A stretch of 21,855 nt of DNA. It comes from CAKOSP01 sp964371745. GTDB taxonomy: Bacteria; Bacillota_I; Bacilli_A; RF39; UBA660. Of this stretch, positions 6,057-14,879 are shown one piece after another. The stretch spans positions 1-21,855 of the forward strand of contig CAYJNS010000013.1 of NCBI GenBank assembly GCA_964371745.1, written 5' to 3'. Under the pieces are notes generated by a model. That model was not told the DNA's origin. It ran no database searches and was given only the letters and a program-made list of their open reading frames with translations. The position numbers were made by a program, and so were the translations under genes. Within the stretch, counting starts at the first letter, position 1; every line of letters begins with the position of its first letter.

Positions 6057-7179
6057 TTTAATACTTATATTAATAGCATCTATTACTTTGTTTATTAATA
6101 AAGATAAAATCTTTATCAATAAACAGTTTGAAGAAACTGTTAAGTATGCAATAACTGTAGATGGAACATCTAGTGAAAATTTTCCATCATATGGTGATTA
6201 TGATGTAAGTGTTACTTGTGATAATGCATCAGCTGTATGGGATAATAAAATAAACGGTGTTAAATTTAATAGTATATCAGCACCTAGTGAGTGCAATATA
6301 GCGTTTACTACACGTAGTGCAGGCACTACTTTTTCAAATTATATAATAAATACTCTTTATGCAAATACACCTGGAAATAATGGAATATATTATACTAATA
6401 ATGCAGAATATAGATATACAGGTAAGTTTCCAAATAACTATGTTTGGTATAATGATGAGCTATGGAGAATAATAGGGGTGTTTGATTCAAATTCACATGG
6501 ACAATCAGGAGAAAATTTAGTAAAAATAATAAGGGATGATACACTTCCATTAATAGCATGGGATAGTGGTAATGATAACTCATGGAAAGATAGTGATTCT
6601 GCGTCGCTTAGTACAATGTTAAATACATATTATTATAATGGAACTAATGGATCTAGCGATGTTGGATGTTATATTTCTGGAAGCGGAAAAACAGATTGTG
6701 ATTATACGTTAACAGGATTAGATGCAGAAGCTAGGAATATGGTGCAAAGTGTAACGTGGTATTTAGGTGCATATAGTACAAGTGCAGTATCAGCAACAGC
6801 GATGTATGGGTATGAAAGAAGTAGTACAGTTAGTAGTGGATCAAGTGCAACAACAACAGCTAATATAGGGTTAATGTATGCAAGCGATTATGGATATGCG
6901 GCAGAGTATTCATGTTGGAATGCAAATACTAATTTAAGTAGTTATAATACGGCTAGTTGTGGAGGAACTAATTGGCTTTTAAAAAATCAATATGAATGGA
7001 CAATTACCGCTCGTTCGGATAGCGCGACCGATGTGTTTTACGTCGCCTATCGCGGCAATGTCGACAACAGCGGTTACGCGTACTATGGCTATGCGCCCAG
7101 ACCTTCTCTTTATCTAAATTCTTCCGTTGAAAGGGTGGCAGGAACTGGTGCGAAGGCAGATCCATTTATTATTAGGTAA
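6031..7179 (+). CDS. DGR target protein 2: membrane-anchored surface protein with a variable C-terminal domain
   Basis: I chose ATG 6031, giving 382 residues, because AAAGAAGG stands 8 bp before it; the upstream ATG at 6013 has poor spacing. The protein begins MKKKIIFSSLILILIASITL, a membrane anchor, followed by a stretch not shared with target 1. From NNAEYRYTGKFPNNYVW to the end it follows target 1 closely, with the variable region at residues 327-357 and the constant tail after it. No clear promoter is visible directly upstream, so it may be transcribed with the RT-TR part of the cassette. Having two targets for one TR is well known in DGRs and gives two independently varied receptors. The ligand and exact fold are not known from the sequence. 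Confidence 0.85.
   Translation: MKKKIIFSSLILILIASITLFINKDKIFINKQFEETVKYAITVDGTSSENFPSYGDYDVSVTCDNASAVWDNKINGVKFNSISAPSECNIAFTTRSAGTTFSNYIINTLYANTPGNNGIYYTNNAEYRYTGKFPNNYVWYNDELWRIIGVFDSNSHGQSGENLVKIIRDDTLPLIAWDSGNDNSWKDSDSASLSTMLNTYYYNGTNGSSDVGCYISGSGKTDCDYTLTGLDAEARNMVQSVTWYLGAYSTSAVSATAMYGYERSSTVSSGSSATTTANIGLMYASDYGYAAEYSCWNANTNLSSYNTASCGGTNWLLKNQYEWTITARSDSATDVFYVAYRGNVDNSGYAYYGYAPRPSLYLNSSVERVAGTGAKADPFIIR
7009..7101 (+). repeat. DGR variable repeat VR2
   Basis: Aligns without gaps to TR 5504-5596. I count 17 differences: 14 at template adenines (to G, C or T) and 3 at other bases (T to C, C to G, C to A). It shares the 3' GGCTATGCGCCCAGA with TR and VR1. Confidence 0.93.
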
Positions 7180-7188
7180 GAATACATA

Positions 7189-7224
7189 AACCAATCTTTA
7201 GATGTTTACCTCAAAAGATTGGTT
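7189..7224 (+). terminator. Hairpin after target 2
   Basis: AACCAATCTTT (7189-7199) pairs with 7214-7224 through 11 bp, followed by CATTTT. It starts 9 bp after the stop, the same arrangement as after target 1 although the sequence differs. Confidence 0.6.
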
Positions 7225-7244
7225 CATTTTAGAAAGGTTATATT

Positions 7245-7694
7245 ATGAAGTTAAGCATAAATGAGTTAAATATAAAAAAAGAAGTATTAATAGATGAAGA
7301 TTTTGTTTTTGATATAGAGACTTCACTAGGAATTAAAAGTATTGATAAGATGCACTTTACTGGTAAAGTTTATTATAATTCATCTGATGAAATAATGCTT
7401 ACTGGTAATTTGTTTGGTGATGTAATACTGGAGGATTCTGTTGATTTAAGTGATTATTTACTTAAAATTGATGTAAATATTGAAGAAATTATCGAAAATT
7501 ATGAAAATACACTTGATATTAATCAAGTTTTGTGGGAAAATATTGTACTGGAAGTACCTATACGTGCAACTAATAAGAAAATAAGTGATATTAGTGGTAA
7601 TGGATGGAAGGTAACTGATGGATCAAATGAAAAAGAAAATATTGATCCTAGACTAGAAGTTTTAAAAAAACTTTATGAAGGTGGTGAAAAGTAA
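7245..7694 (+). CDS. yceD: YceD/DUF177 family protein
   Basis: 149 residues with the family layout: an N-terminal beta-rich half (TGKVYYNSSDEIMLTGNLFG, a central VDLSDYLLKIDV stretch), then an acidic helical part and the C-terminal DPRLEVLKKLYE. YceD is required for normal 23S rRNA accumulation in some bacteria and is almost always next to rpmF, as here, where TAATG joins the two genes. An AGAAAGG site precedes the start. The two cysteine-containing motifs seen in some plant and bacterial members are absent. Confidence 0.85.
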   Translation: MKLSINELNIKKEVLIDEDFVFDIETSLGIKSIDKMHFTGKVYYNSSDEIMLTGNLFGDVILEDSVDLSDYLLKIDVNIEEIIENYENTLDINQVLWENIVLEVPIRATNKKISDISGNGWKVTDGSNEKENIDPRLEVLKKLYEGGEK

Positions 7695-7876
7695 TGGCTG
7701 TTCAACAAAGAAGAGTAAGTAAAACTAGAAAGAAAATGCGTTTAACACATATGAAAAAAGATGCACCTACAATAAGTACATGTACTAAATGTGGAGCATC
7801 AATTAAACCTCATAGAGCGTGCACTAAATGTGGTAACTATAATGGTAAAGAAGTAATTAAAGTTAAAGAAGCATAA
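7694..7876 (+). CDS. rpmF: Ribosomal protein bL32
   Basis: 60 residues, the normal size. It starts MAVQQRRVSKTRKKMRLTH, followed by two CxxC pairs (CTKC and CTKC) that form the zinc-binding version of bL32. It is a component of the large ribosomal subunit. Overlaps yceD by one base (TAATG), so the pair is co-translated. Several bacteria hold a zinc-free paralogue elsewhere; none is seen here. Confidence 0.97.
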   Translation: MAVQQRRVSKTRKKMRLTHMKKDAPTISTCTKCGASIKPHRACTKCGNYNGKEVIKVKEA

Positions 7877-7923
7877 TTTTTGTGTAAACAAATGTAAAGT
7901 TGATAAAATAAAGTAAAAATATA

Positions 7924-7952
7924 TTTACTTTTTTTTTGTTATAAGGTAAAAT
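7924..7952 (+). promoter_or_regulatory. Promoter of the mraZ cell-division cluster
   Basis: TTTACT (7924-7929), 17-bp T-rich spacer, TAAAAT (7947-7952), ending 11 bp before the first MraZ box. Confidence 0.65.
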
Positions 7953-7963
7953 TAAACTATGCA

Positions 7964-7989
7964 GTGGGACACTGTGGGGGAAAGTGGGG
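7964..7989 (+). promoter_or_regulatory. MraZ operator: three boxes with 10-bp spacing
   Basis: GTGGGA at 7964, GTGGGG at 7974 and GTGGGG at 7984, each separated by 4 bp. MraZ is known to bind such directly repeated GTGG-type boxes before its own gene. The boxes lie between the promoter and the start at 7995, which supports self-regulation and also supports choosing the internal start. Confidence 0.85.
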
Positions 7990-7994
7990 AAGTT

Positions 7995-8432
7995 ATGTTA
8001 ATAGGTAGTTTTTATCATAATTTAGATGAAAAAAATAGACTTGTTATCCCAACTAAATATAGAGATATCCTAGGCTCACAAATAATAATAACACACGGAA
8101 TAGAACGATGCCTTTACGTTTACTCTATGGATAGATGGAACGATTTAGTTACTAAACTAAATACTTTACCACTAACAAAGAAAAATGCTCGTACTTTTGT
8201 AAGAGCAATGTTTGCCTCAGCTAGTGACTGCAAATTTGATAAAAGTGGTCGTATTACGATTGAAAAACCTCAAACTAGTTATGCTTCTTTAGATAAAGAA
8301 TGTGTAATTATTGGGGTTAACGACCGACTTGAAATATGGTCTAAGGAAACTTATGAAAAATACTCAGAAGAAAGTGCTGATACTTTAGAAGAAGTATCTG
8401 AGCATCTATTTGAGGATAATGATGCATTATAG
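7995..8432 (+). CDS. mraZ: Transcriptional regulator MraZ
   Basis: I choose ATG 7995 (MLIGSFYHNLDEKNRLVIPT), giving 145 residues; an earlier ATG at 7959 would place the operator boxes inside the gene and add a non-family leader. MraZ has two SpoVT/AbrB-like repeats: the first includes DEKNRLVIPTKYRD, the second DKSGRITIEKPQ. It forms a ring that binds the GTGG repeats upstream and controls the division and cell-wall cluster. The gene overlaps rsmH by 11 bp. Confidence 0.95.
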   Translation: MLIGSFYHNLDEKNRLVIPTKYRDILGSQIIITHGIERCLYVYSMDRWNDLVTKLNTLPLTKKNARTFVRAMFASASDCKFDKSGRITIEKPQTSYASLDKECVIIGVNDRLEIWSKETYEKYSEESADTLEEVSEHLFEDNDAL

Positions 8433-9333
8433 TGTTTTAAAAAGTGAAGTGATAGATAATTTATCTATTAAAGCTGATGGAATATATGTAGATGCAACAC
8501 TTGGATATGCTGGGCACTCTTTAGAAGTATTAAAAAAACTAGATAATGGTTTTTTATATGGATTTGACCAAGATAGTAAAGCAATTAACTATTCAGATAA
8601 TTTATTAAGTAGTGTTTCTAAGAACTATAAGTTAATTAAAAGTAATTTTGTTAATTTAAAAGAGGAACTTAATAAATTAGATGTAAAGTATGTTGATGGA
8701 ATTATTTTTGATTTAGGTTTTTCGTCTCCACAAATAGATGATGCATCAAGGGGCTTTTCATTTATGAATGATGGAGCACTTGATATGAGAATGAGTGAGG
8801 ATGGAAAAAGTGCTAAGGATGTAATTGATACATATTCCTTTGAAGATTTAAGAGACATATTTTTTAAATATGGAGAAGAGAAGTTTTCAAGTAATATAGC
8901 TCGTAAAATTAAAGATAAATGTGATATAATAAATACTACACTAGAGTTAGTAGATGTTATTAAAGAAGCTGTTGGAGCTAATTACTTTTTTAAGCATCAT
9001 CCTGAAAGAAAAATATTTCAAGCTCTAAGAATTGAAGTAAATGATGAATTAAAGGTTTTAGAAAGTGTTTTGCCAGATGCTATAAATATGTTAAAGCCTG
9101 GTGGAAGAATATGTGTAATAACATTTCACTCTCTAGAAGATAAAATAGTAAAGGCTATATTTAAAAAATATAGTGAAATAGATAACATGGTTCGAGGATT
9201 ACCAGTTATACCTGATGAGTATAAACCACTTATTAAGTTAATTAATAAAAATCCTCTTCTACCTACCCCAAAGGAGTTAGAAGAAAACTCAAGAAGTAGG
9301 AGTGCTAAACTAAGAGTTATAGAAAGGATATAA
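8422..9333 (+). CDS. rsmH: 16S rRNA (cytosine-1402-N4)-methyltransferase RsmH
   Basis: About 303 residues from ATG 8422 (MHYSVLKSEV), preceded by GAGGA; a TTG at 8410 and ATG at 8419 are in frame but less likely. Family signatures: VDATLGYAGHS (SAM-binding loop), YGFDQDSKAI, GIIFDLGFSSPQIDDASRGF, GALDMRM, FQALRIEVNDEL and GGRICVITFHSLEDKIVK, ending in SRSRSAKLRVIE. It methylates C1402 of 16S rRNA in the decoding centre using S-adenosylmethionine. The order mraZ-rsmH-ftsL-PBP is the classic start of the dcw cluster. Confidence 0.97.
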   Translation: MHYSVLKSEVIDNLSIKADGIYVDATLGYAGHSLEVLKKLDNGFLYGFDQDSKAINYSDNLLSSVSKNYKLIKSNFVNLKEELNKLDVKYVDGIIFDLGFSSPQIDDASRGFSFMNDGALDMRMSEDGKSAKDVIDTYSFEDLRDIFFKYGEEKFSSNIARKIKDKCDIINTTLELVDVIKEAVGANYFFKHHPERKIFQALRIEVNDELKVLESVLPDAINMLKPGGRICVITFHSLEDKIVKAIFKKYSEIDNMVRGLPVIPDEYKPLIKLINKNPLLPTPKELEENSRSRSAKLRVIERI

Positions 9334-9334
9334 G

Positions 9335-9634
9335 ATGAAAGCAAATAAGAAAAGAAGATATATATTTTTAAAAGGTGAAAAATTTATGTATGTATTAATT
9401 GTATTTATAATACTTGCTATACCTATAGTTAATGTATTTTCTCAAGCATTACTTTCAGAAACTAATATAAAAATGGAAGAGCTTGTTTATAAAATAGATA
9501 AACAAGAATCTATAAATGAAAGCTTATCTATGCAAGTAAATGAACTTGCTAGTTTACAAAATATCCAATCTATAGCGGATGAATATGGCCTTTCTTATAT
9601 TAATGGTAATATAAAGGTTGTTGAAGGAGAATAA
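9335..9634 (+). CDS. ftsL: FtsL-like cell division protein
   Basis: 99 residues: a lysine/arginine-rich cytoplasmic start, one membrane helix (about residues 18-38, YVLIVFIILAIPIVNVF) and an external helical segment that looks like a coiled coil (EELVYKIDKQESINESLSMQ). FtsL sequences diverge widely, so the call rests on this topology, size and position between rsmH and a class B PBP. FtsL works with FtsB/DivIC and DivIB to activate septal peptidoglycan synthesis. The stop overlaps the next ATG (TAATG). Confidence 0.75.
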   Translation: MKANKKRRYIFLKGEKFMYVLIVFIILAIPIVNVFSQALLSETNIKMEELVYKIDKQESINESLSMQVNELASLQNIQSIADEYGLSYINGNIKVVEGE

Positions 9635-11718
9635 TGAAAAAAAGAGTAACAATTAAATTTTCTTTATTAATAAATCTAGGTGTTGCTCTTTTTTTGTGTG
9701 TTGCTATAATTAAGCTTTCTTATATAGTTTTATCTGATGATGTAGATGGTGTTAATATAAAAGCATTTGCTGATTCAATATATACTAAGACAGAGCCTAT
9801 ATATGCATCTCGTGGAAATATATTAGACAGTGAAGGAGAAAGTTTAGCTACTACAGTAAACTCATATACTTTAATTGCTTATTTAGATGAGGATAGAACT
9901 GAAGATGAAAATAATATAAGGCATGTAGTAGATAAAGAACAAACTGCTTTAAAACTTGCTCCAGTACTTGAAATGGACGCTAATGATTTACTTAGTACAC
10001 TTAATAAAGATAAATATCAAGTTGAAATAAAAAGAGGTATAACAGAACTTTTAAAAAGTCAAATAGATGAGTTAGAACTTGATGGGATAGATTTTATCTC
10101 ATCAGTATCTAGATATTATCCATCAGGTACATTTGCCTCATACATAGTAGGTTATGCAAAAGCTGATGATGATGGAGTAATATATGGAGAACTAGGTATT
10201 GAAGGATTTTATGATGAAGAGTTAAAAGGTATTGATGGAATAGTTACATATCAACAAGATGCATATGGATATAAGATACCACATTTTGAAGAAGTTAGAG
10301 AAGATGCCAAAAATGGATCTGATATATATTTAACAATAGATAGTAATATTCAGTTAATTTTAGAAAATGCAGTTAATAAACTAAGTGATTATGATCATGG
10401 TTTTGCAATTATGACTGTTATGGAAGCAGATACTGGAGCAATAGTTGGTAGTGCTACTACTCCCACATTTAATCCTAATGATTTAAATTCTTTAGAAAAC
10501 TATTTAAATCCTTTAGTATCATATCAGTATGAACCAGGTTCTACTATGAAAACATTTTCTTTTGCTAGTGCTATAGAAGAGGGGATATATGATGGACAAG
10601 CAACTTATAAATCCGGTTCTATAGAGGTGGCTGATGCAACAATACGTGATTATAATAGAACAGGATGGGGAGAAATAACTTTTGATAAAGGTTATGCATA
10701 TTCATCAAATGTAGCAACTACTATGCTTTCTTTAGAACTTGGTAAGGCAACGCTTACAGATTATTATACTGCTCTTGGTTTTGGTGAAAAAACAGGAATA
10801 GAACTTGCTAATGAAGCGAGTGGTGAAGTTGATTTTTATTATGATACAGAAATAGCAAATGCAGGATTTGGACAAGGTATGAGTATAACACCAGTTCAAA
10901 TGCTTGGAGCATATACTACAATGACTAATGATGGAGTAATGTTAAAGCCTTATGTAGTTGATAAAATAGTATCTGAAGATGGAACTGTAGAGTTTGAAGC
11001 AGAGCCTACACAAGTAGCTAAAGTATATTCTAAAAGTACAACTGATTATATGCAAAACTTAATGTATGATGTTGTCTATAATGGAACTAGTGATATGTGG
11101 ATTCCAGAAAATGTAACTTTAATTGGTAAAACAGGTACTGCTCAAATAGCATCACCATCTGGTGGATATTTAACTGGAGAAACAGACGTTATAAGAAGCT
11201 TTGCAGGCATATTTCCGAAAGATGAACCAGAATATATAATATATATGGCAGTTGAAAAATATACAGGATCTCAAACATCACTTGCAAATATTACTAAAAG
11301 TGCTATTGAAGAAATAGCGAGTTATGCCAAAATAACTGATGAAGATATAAATCATTTAGTAAATGAAAAAATATCACTTGATAATTATATAAGTAAAAAG
11401 GTAAGTGATAGTACTAATGATTTAACTGCACTTAATATAAATCCTATAGTTATAGGTGATGGAGAATATGTAGTAGAACAGTATCCATTAAAAAATACTG
11501 ATTTATTTAAAAATGATTTAGTATTTTTAAAAACTAATAGTGATAATAATAAAATGATAGATTTAACAGGTTTTAGTTATAATGAAGTAAAAACTTATGC
11601 TAGTATGGTAGGTGTTGATATAAAAATAAATAACTATGGCTATGTAGAATCACAAAATATAAAAGAAGGGACGCTACTTAAATCAAGTGATATTTTAGAG
11701 GTGAATTTAAATGACTAA
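9634..11718 (+). CDS. Class B penicillin-binding protein with PASTA-like tail (septal transpeptidase)
   Basis: 694 residues. An N-terminal membrane helix (about 10-33), a PBP dimerisation domain starting with YASRGNILDSEGESLA, and a transpeptidase domain with the three active-site motifs: STMK with catalytic S303, SSN (357-359) and KTG (499-501). The region after about residue 565 has two PASTA-like segments, the second starting IDLTGFSYNEVKTYA. It should cross-link septal peptidoglycan outside the membrane. Location after ftsL fits the FtsI/PBP2b group; a SpoVD-type paralogue is an alternative I cannot exclude. The usual mraY-murD-ftsW genes do not follow. Confidence 0.92.
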   Translation: MKKRVTIKFSLLINLGVALFLCVAIIKLSYIVLSDDVDGVNIKAFADSIYTKTEPIYASRGNILDSEGESLATTVNSYTLIAYLDEDRTEDENNIRHVVDKEQTALKLAPVLEMDANDLLSTLNKDKYQVEIKRGITELLKSQIDELELDGIDFISSVSRYYPSGTFASYIVGYAKADDDGVIYGELGIEGFYDEELKGIDGIVTYQQDAYGYKIPHFEEVREDAKNGSDIYLTIDSNIQLILENAVNKLSDYDHGFAIMTVMEADTGAIVGSATTPTFNPNDLNSLENYLNPLVSYQYEPGSTMKTFSFASAIEEGIYDGQATYKSGSIEVADATIRDYNRTGWGEITFDKGYAYSSNVATTMLSLELGKATLTDYYTALGFGEKTGIELANEASGEVDFYYDTEIANAGFGQGMSITPVQMLGAYTTMTNDGVMLKPYVVDKIVSEDGTVEFEAEPTQVAKVYSKSTTDYMQNLMYDVVYNGTSDMWIPENVTLIGKTGTAQIASPSGGYLTGETDVIRSFAGIFPKDEPEYIIYMAVEKYTGSQTSLANITKSAIEEIASYAKITDEDINHLVNEKISLDNYISKKVSDSTNDLTALNINPIVIGDGEYVVEQYPLKNTDLFKNDLVFLKTNSDNNKMIDLTGFSYNEVKTYASMVGVDIKINNYGYVESQNIKEGTLLKSSDILEVNLND

Positions 11719-12292
11719 AAAAGATTTGTTTATAGGACTTATAATTATAGTAATTTCTTTTATAAGTATGCTTTTAATAAAAGAAATTATTTATTTAGAT
11801 TATTATGTTTTATCATATTTTAGATTTCAAGATATAGAAATGGTAAATATATTTAAACTAATTTCATTATTAGGTTCACAGTATATATTAATACCTCTTA
11901 GTTTAATAATATTAATATTTTTCAAAAAAGTATTACCCTTAATAAATTTAACTATAGTATTTTTACTAAGTACTATTTTAAAATTAATAATTCAAAGACC
12001 AAGACCAATAAGTGCATTAGTAGATGAATCTACATTTTCATTTCCATCAGGTCATACTTTAGTTAGTTTTGCTTTTTATGGCTTGTTAATTTACTTAATT
12101 TGTACAAGTAAAATAAGTAAACTTTTAAAAATAATTTTAACTATATTGCTAAGTATAATAATTATTAGTATATCCTTTAGTAGAATATACTTAGAAGTAC
12201 ATTATTTATCTGATGTATTAGGTGGTTTATTTATAGGTTTTATATATTTATATATATTTATAACTTTTGTTAATTTAAAACGCTCTAAATAG
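11711..12292 (+). CDS. PAP2-family membrane phosphatase
   Basis: 193 residues with about six membrane helices. The three PAP2 motifs are complete: KLIIQRPRP (KX6RP), PSGH in FPSGHT, and SRIYLEVHYLSD (SRX5HX3D) with the catalytic histidine. Members remove phosphate from lipid pyrophosphates, often undecaprenyl pyrophosphate in recycling the cell-wall lipid carrier, or from phosphatidylglycerol phosphate. Its start overlaps the PBP end by 8 bp, which supports a cell-wall role and co-transcription. Confidence 0.9.
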   Translation: MTKKDLFIGLIIIVISFISMLLIKEIIYLDYYVLSYFRFQDIEMVNIFKLISLLGSQYILIPLSLIILIFFKKVLPLINLTIVFLLSTILKLIIQRPRPISALVDESTFSFPSGHTLVSFAFYGLLIYLICTSKISKLLKIILTILLSIIIISISFSRIYLEVHYLSDVLGGLFIGFIYLYIFITFVNLKRSK

Positions 12293-12298
12293 CGTTTT
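12277..12298 (+). terminator. Terminator of the dcw-PAP2 operon
   Basis: AAAACGCT and AGCGTTTT pair around CTAAAT and run into Ts; overlaps the PAP2 stop codon. Confidence 0.8.
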
Positions 12299-12332
12299 TT
12301 ATGTTCGAAAATATAAATCTTCATATAATATA

Positions 12333-12361
12333 TTGACATTTATTTTTTTTAGGCGTATTAT
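12333..12361 (+). promoter_or_regulatory. Promoter of the unknown gene at 12387
   Basis: TTGACA (12333-12338), 17-bp spacer, TATTAT (12356-12361), directly after the terminator above. Confidence 0.75.
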
Positions 12362-12386
12362 TTTATTAAAGGTAGGGAAGTAAATA

Positions 12387-12917
12387 ATGGCAATCGAAAG
12401 TTTAAAAAAGGAAAATAATGCATTTTCATTAGGAAATATAAGAAGTTATAATACTTATTTTGATAAACAAACAAATTTATATGAAAATAAGAAACTTTTA
12501 GTTAGGAATGCTCTTATAAATAATATATCTAAAAATAGTATATCTCTTGATATAACTATTAGTGTATTAGAGAATTTATTTATAAATACAGATAAATTTA
12601 TATTAACTGTTGAAGAGTTAAAAGCATTAAAAAATATGTATGATACAAATTATAAAGAAAGTGATTTAGAAATTTTATTATTAATATGTTTAATTATACA
12701 TGGGTATGATTATGTCGAAAATATATTAAGTAATTTTAATAATGCTGAGGTAGATGAAATGGAGTGTATACTAAGTGGAGTTATACAAAGAGCATCTATT
12801 TTAGATAATCAATTAATTGAAAGTAATTATTTTGAAAATATAATAAATGAATATGATTATCAAATGTATCGCAAAAAATCATTAGTAAAATTAAATAAAA
12901 GTGTAAATATAAATTAA
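12387..12917 (+). CDS. Uncharacterised helical protein
   Basis: 176 residues, no family recognised. It has no membrane segment or signal peptide, is rich in Asn, Ile and Leu, and is predicted mainly helical (for example LDITISVLENLFINTD, SDLEILLLICLIIHGYDYVE). The end is basic (YRKKSLVKLNKSVNIN). It stands alone between its own promoter and terminator, upstream of holA. Codon use matches the neighbouring core genes, so recent transfer is not indicated. Confidence 0.8.
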   Translation: MAIESLKKENNAFSLGNIRSYNTYFDKQTNLYENKKLLVRNALINNISKNSISLDITISVLENLFINTDKFILTVEELKALKNMYDTNYKESDLEILLLICLIIHGYDYVENILSNFNNAEVDEMECILSGVIQRASILDNQLIESNYFENIINEYDYQMYRKKSLVKLNKSVNIN

Positions 12918-12920
12918 AAT

Positions 12921-12947
12921 AAAAAGCTATTTAAAAATAGTTTTTTT
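12921..12947 (+). terminator. Terminator after the gene at 12387
   Basis: A stem around CTATTT/AAATAG extended by A-T pairs, followed by a run of seven Ts. Confidence 0.7.
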
Positions 12948-13002
12948 ATTTTCTTCCTATTTTACACATTTTAGTTTATAATATATTTAAGAAGAGGTAT
13001 CA

Positions 13003-13926
13003 ATGAATATATATTTAATTAAATCTAGTTATTATAGATTAATAAAAAATGAAATTAAAAAAATAATGGGTAATAATGAATATTTAACTTTAGATATATC
13101 TAAAAATAGTATTGATATATTATATGAAGAAACATCTTATTTATCTTTGGATAATAATAAAAAATATATAATAGTTAAAAATTTATTTAATAGTAAATTA
13201 TCAGAACCAGATGAAAAAAGATTAATATCTTTTTTAGATAATCCTCCTAAAGATTCCATTATTATTTTTGTAACAGATACTATAGATTTAAGAAAAAAAA
13301 TAGGTAAAGCCTTTAAAGAAAAAACAAATTTTATTATATTTGATGTTGATTATAAAAATGTAAATGAATATATAAATAAATATATTATTTCAAATAAATT
13401 TAAAGCTGATTATAAAACTATAAGTTATTTAATTAACTTATATGGAATAAATCTAGATTTAATTTATAATGAACTTGATAAATTATTTATTTATTATGAA
13501 AATCCTTGTGAAATGAAATATAATGATGTTTTAGAAATAGTTTCAAAACCAATAGATGATAATAATTTTCATTTTGTTGATGCTTTAGTTAATAAAAAAG
13601 GAAATGATATATACAATATCTTAAATGATTTAATAACTTCAAAAGTAGATACAGCATCGCTTATTATACTTATAGCAAGGGAGTTTAGATTAATGTACTT
13701 TATAAAATATTTATATAATGAAAGAAAAAATATAAGTGAAATTATAAGTATTACCAAACTTTTAGAGTGGCAAATAAATAAAACATATAAAAATAGTTTG
13801 AATTTTACTGAAAAAGAAATATTAGAGCATATAAAATCTCTTGCTAAATATGATGAGCTTATTAAAACAGGTAGAATAAATAAAGATGTAGCTCTACATA
13901 ACTTTATAATAAGTGTGATAGCATAA
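13003..13926 (+). CDS. holA: DNA polymerase III subunit delta
   Basis: 307 residues, the right length. The N-terminal part has the family pattern: YLIKSSYYRLIKNEI, a YIIVKNLFNS stretch, DSIIIFVTDTIDLRKK, then DLIYNELDKLFIYYE and IVSKPIDDNNFHFVDALVNK, and a helical C-terminal collar domain (ILIAREFRLMYFIKYLYNE) ending in DVALHNFIISVIA. Delta opens the sliding clamp within the clamp loader. An AGAGG site precedes ATG 13003. A TATAAT lies at 12977-12982 but its -35 is unclear. The gene converges on rnhC, with 8 bp between the stops. Confidence 0.92.
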   Translation: MNIYLIKSSYYRLIKNEIKKIMGNNEYLTLDISKNSIDILYEETSYLSLDNNKKYIIVKNLFNSKLSEPDEKRLISFLDNPPKDSIIIFVTDTIDLRKKIGKAFKEKTNFIIFDVDYKNVNEYINKYIISNKFKADYKTISYLINLYGINLDLIYNELDKLFIYYENPCEMKYNDVLEIVSKPIDDNNFHFVDALVNKKGNDIYNILNDLITSKVDTASLIILIAREFRLMYFIKYLYNERKNISEIISITKLLEWQINKTYKNSLNFTEKEILEHIKSLAKYDELIKTGRINKDVALHNFIISVIA

Positions 13927-13934
13927 AAAAAGAC

Positions 13935-14879
13935 TTAGTTTAAAACTTTGTCTGTATTTTTAAAATTATATTTAGTATATTTTTTTAGGACTTCTGGTCC
14001 TTTTTCTTTTACTAGTTTTTTTGCAAATTCATCAACTATTAATCCAGCACCTAGTGGCACAGTATTACCAAGAACTTTTCCCATTTCATGCATTTTAATT
14101 AAAAATAAATATCTACTTATAATTGAAGCTGCAGCAACTGAGTATACTTGATCTTCTGCTTTAGTTAAAAATAGTATATCTTTTAATACTTTAGGTAAAC
14201 CTGTTAAATAACCATAATAACTTTTAGGTGTAGTAAACTGATCTATTACTATTTTTTCAGGATTTAATTTTTCTTTTTCAATTAAACCTATTAAAGCTTT
14301 ATTATGTAAAACAGCTTTTACTTTATTCATATTAGAGTTTTCTATAGCGTTATATTCTTCATTTGATAAACAAAATGTAGTATAAGGTATTTTTTCTATT
14401 AATACCTTAGCTAGTTCAATTATTTTATCATCAGTTATTTTTTTAGAGTCACCAATTTTTAGCTCTTGCATTAGAGTTATATTTTCTTTAGATACATAAG
14501 CTGCAGTAACAATGATAGGTCCAAAATAGTCTCCAGTTCCAACTTCATCAGAACCAACAGTAGATATTTTTTTTAGATAACTATTATCATACTCTTTTTT
14601 AACTTCTTTTTTTTCTTTTTTAGAGTTTTCACTAAGTACATCTTTATTATTTACTTTTTTTTCAAGAGCGGCCCAAATACCGGCATCTATATCAGCGCTT
14701 ATTCCTTGAAACATAACTTTACCACTTTCATATAAAGTAATAGTAGTATCTGCTTCCATTGCTTGAAATACAGCATATGGAGGAGTTTTATCTTTTCTTT
14801 GATATTTATAATATTCAATCATTTTATTTTTTACATTATCACTTGCTTTAAATACAATTGTTTTTTGCTTATTAGCCAT
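13935..14879 (-). CDS. rnhC: Ribonuclease HIII
   Basis: 314 residues. The first 85 form the TBP-like substrate-binding domain typical of RNase HIII (PPYAVFQAMEADTTITLYES, AGIWAALE), followed by a lysine/glutamate linker and the catalytic domain with GSDEVGTGDYFGP (D111, E112), KIGDSKKITDD, IVIDQF and VAAASIISRY. It cuts the RNA strand of RNA-DNA hybrids. AGGTGAT precedes the ATG. A TATGAT/TAAGAT-like -10 lies about 25 bp before the start; it might also receive transcription from the minus-strand promoter at 15188-15217 if the hairpin at 14977-14998 is read through. Confidence 0.96.
   Translation of the reverse strand: MANKQKTIVFKASDNVKNKMIEYYKYQRKDKTPPYAVFQAMEADTTITLYESGKVMFQGISADIDAGIWAALEKKVNNKDVLSENSKKEKKEVKKEYDNSYLKKISTVGSDEVGTGDYFGPIIVTAAYVSKENITLMQELKIGDSKKITDDKIIELAKVLIEKIPYTTFCLSNEEYNAIENSNMNKVKAVLHNKALIGLIEKEKLNPEKIVIDQFTTPKSYYGYLTGLPKVLKDILFLTKAEDQVYSVAAASIISRYLFLIKMHEMGKVLGNTVPLGAGLIVDEFAKKLVKEKGPEVLKKYTKYNFKNTDKVLN

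Noticed and set aside
12977..12982. TATAAT before holA as a full promoter
   Set aside because: TTTACA lies only 10 bp upstream and no good -35 is at normal spacing; left unannotated.
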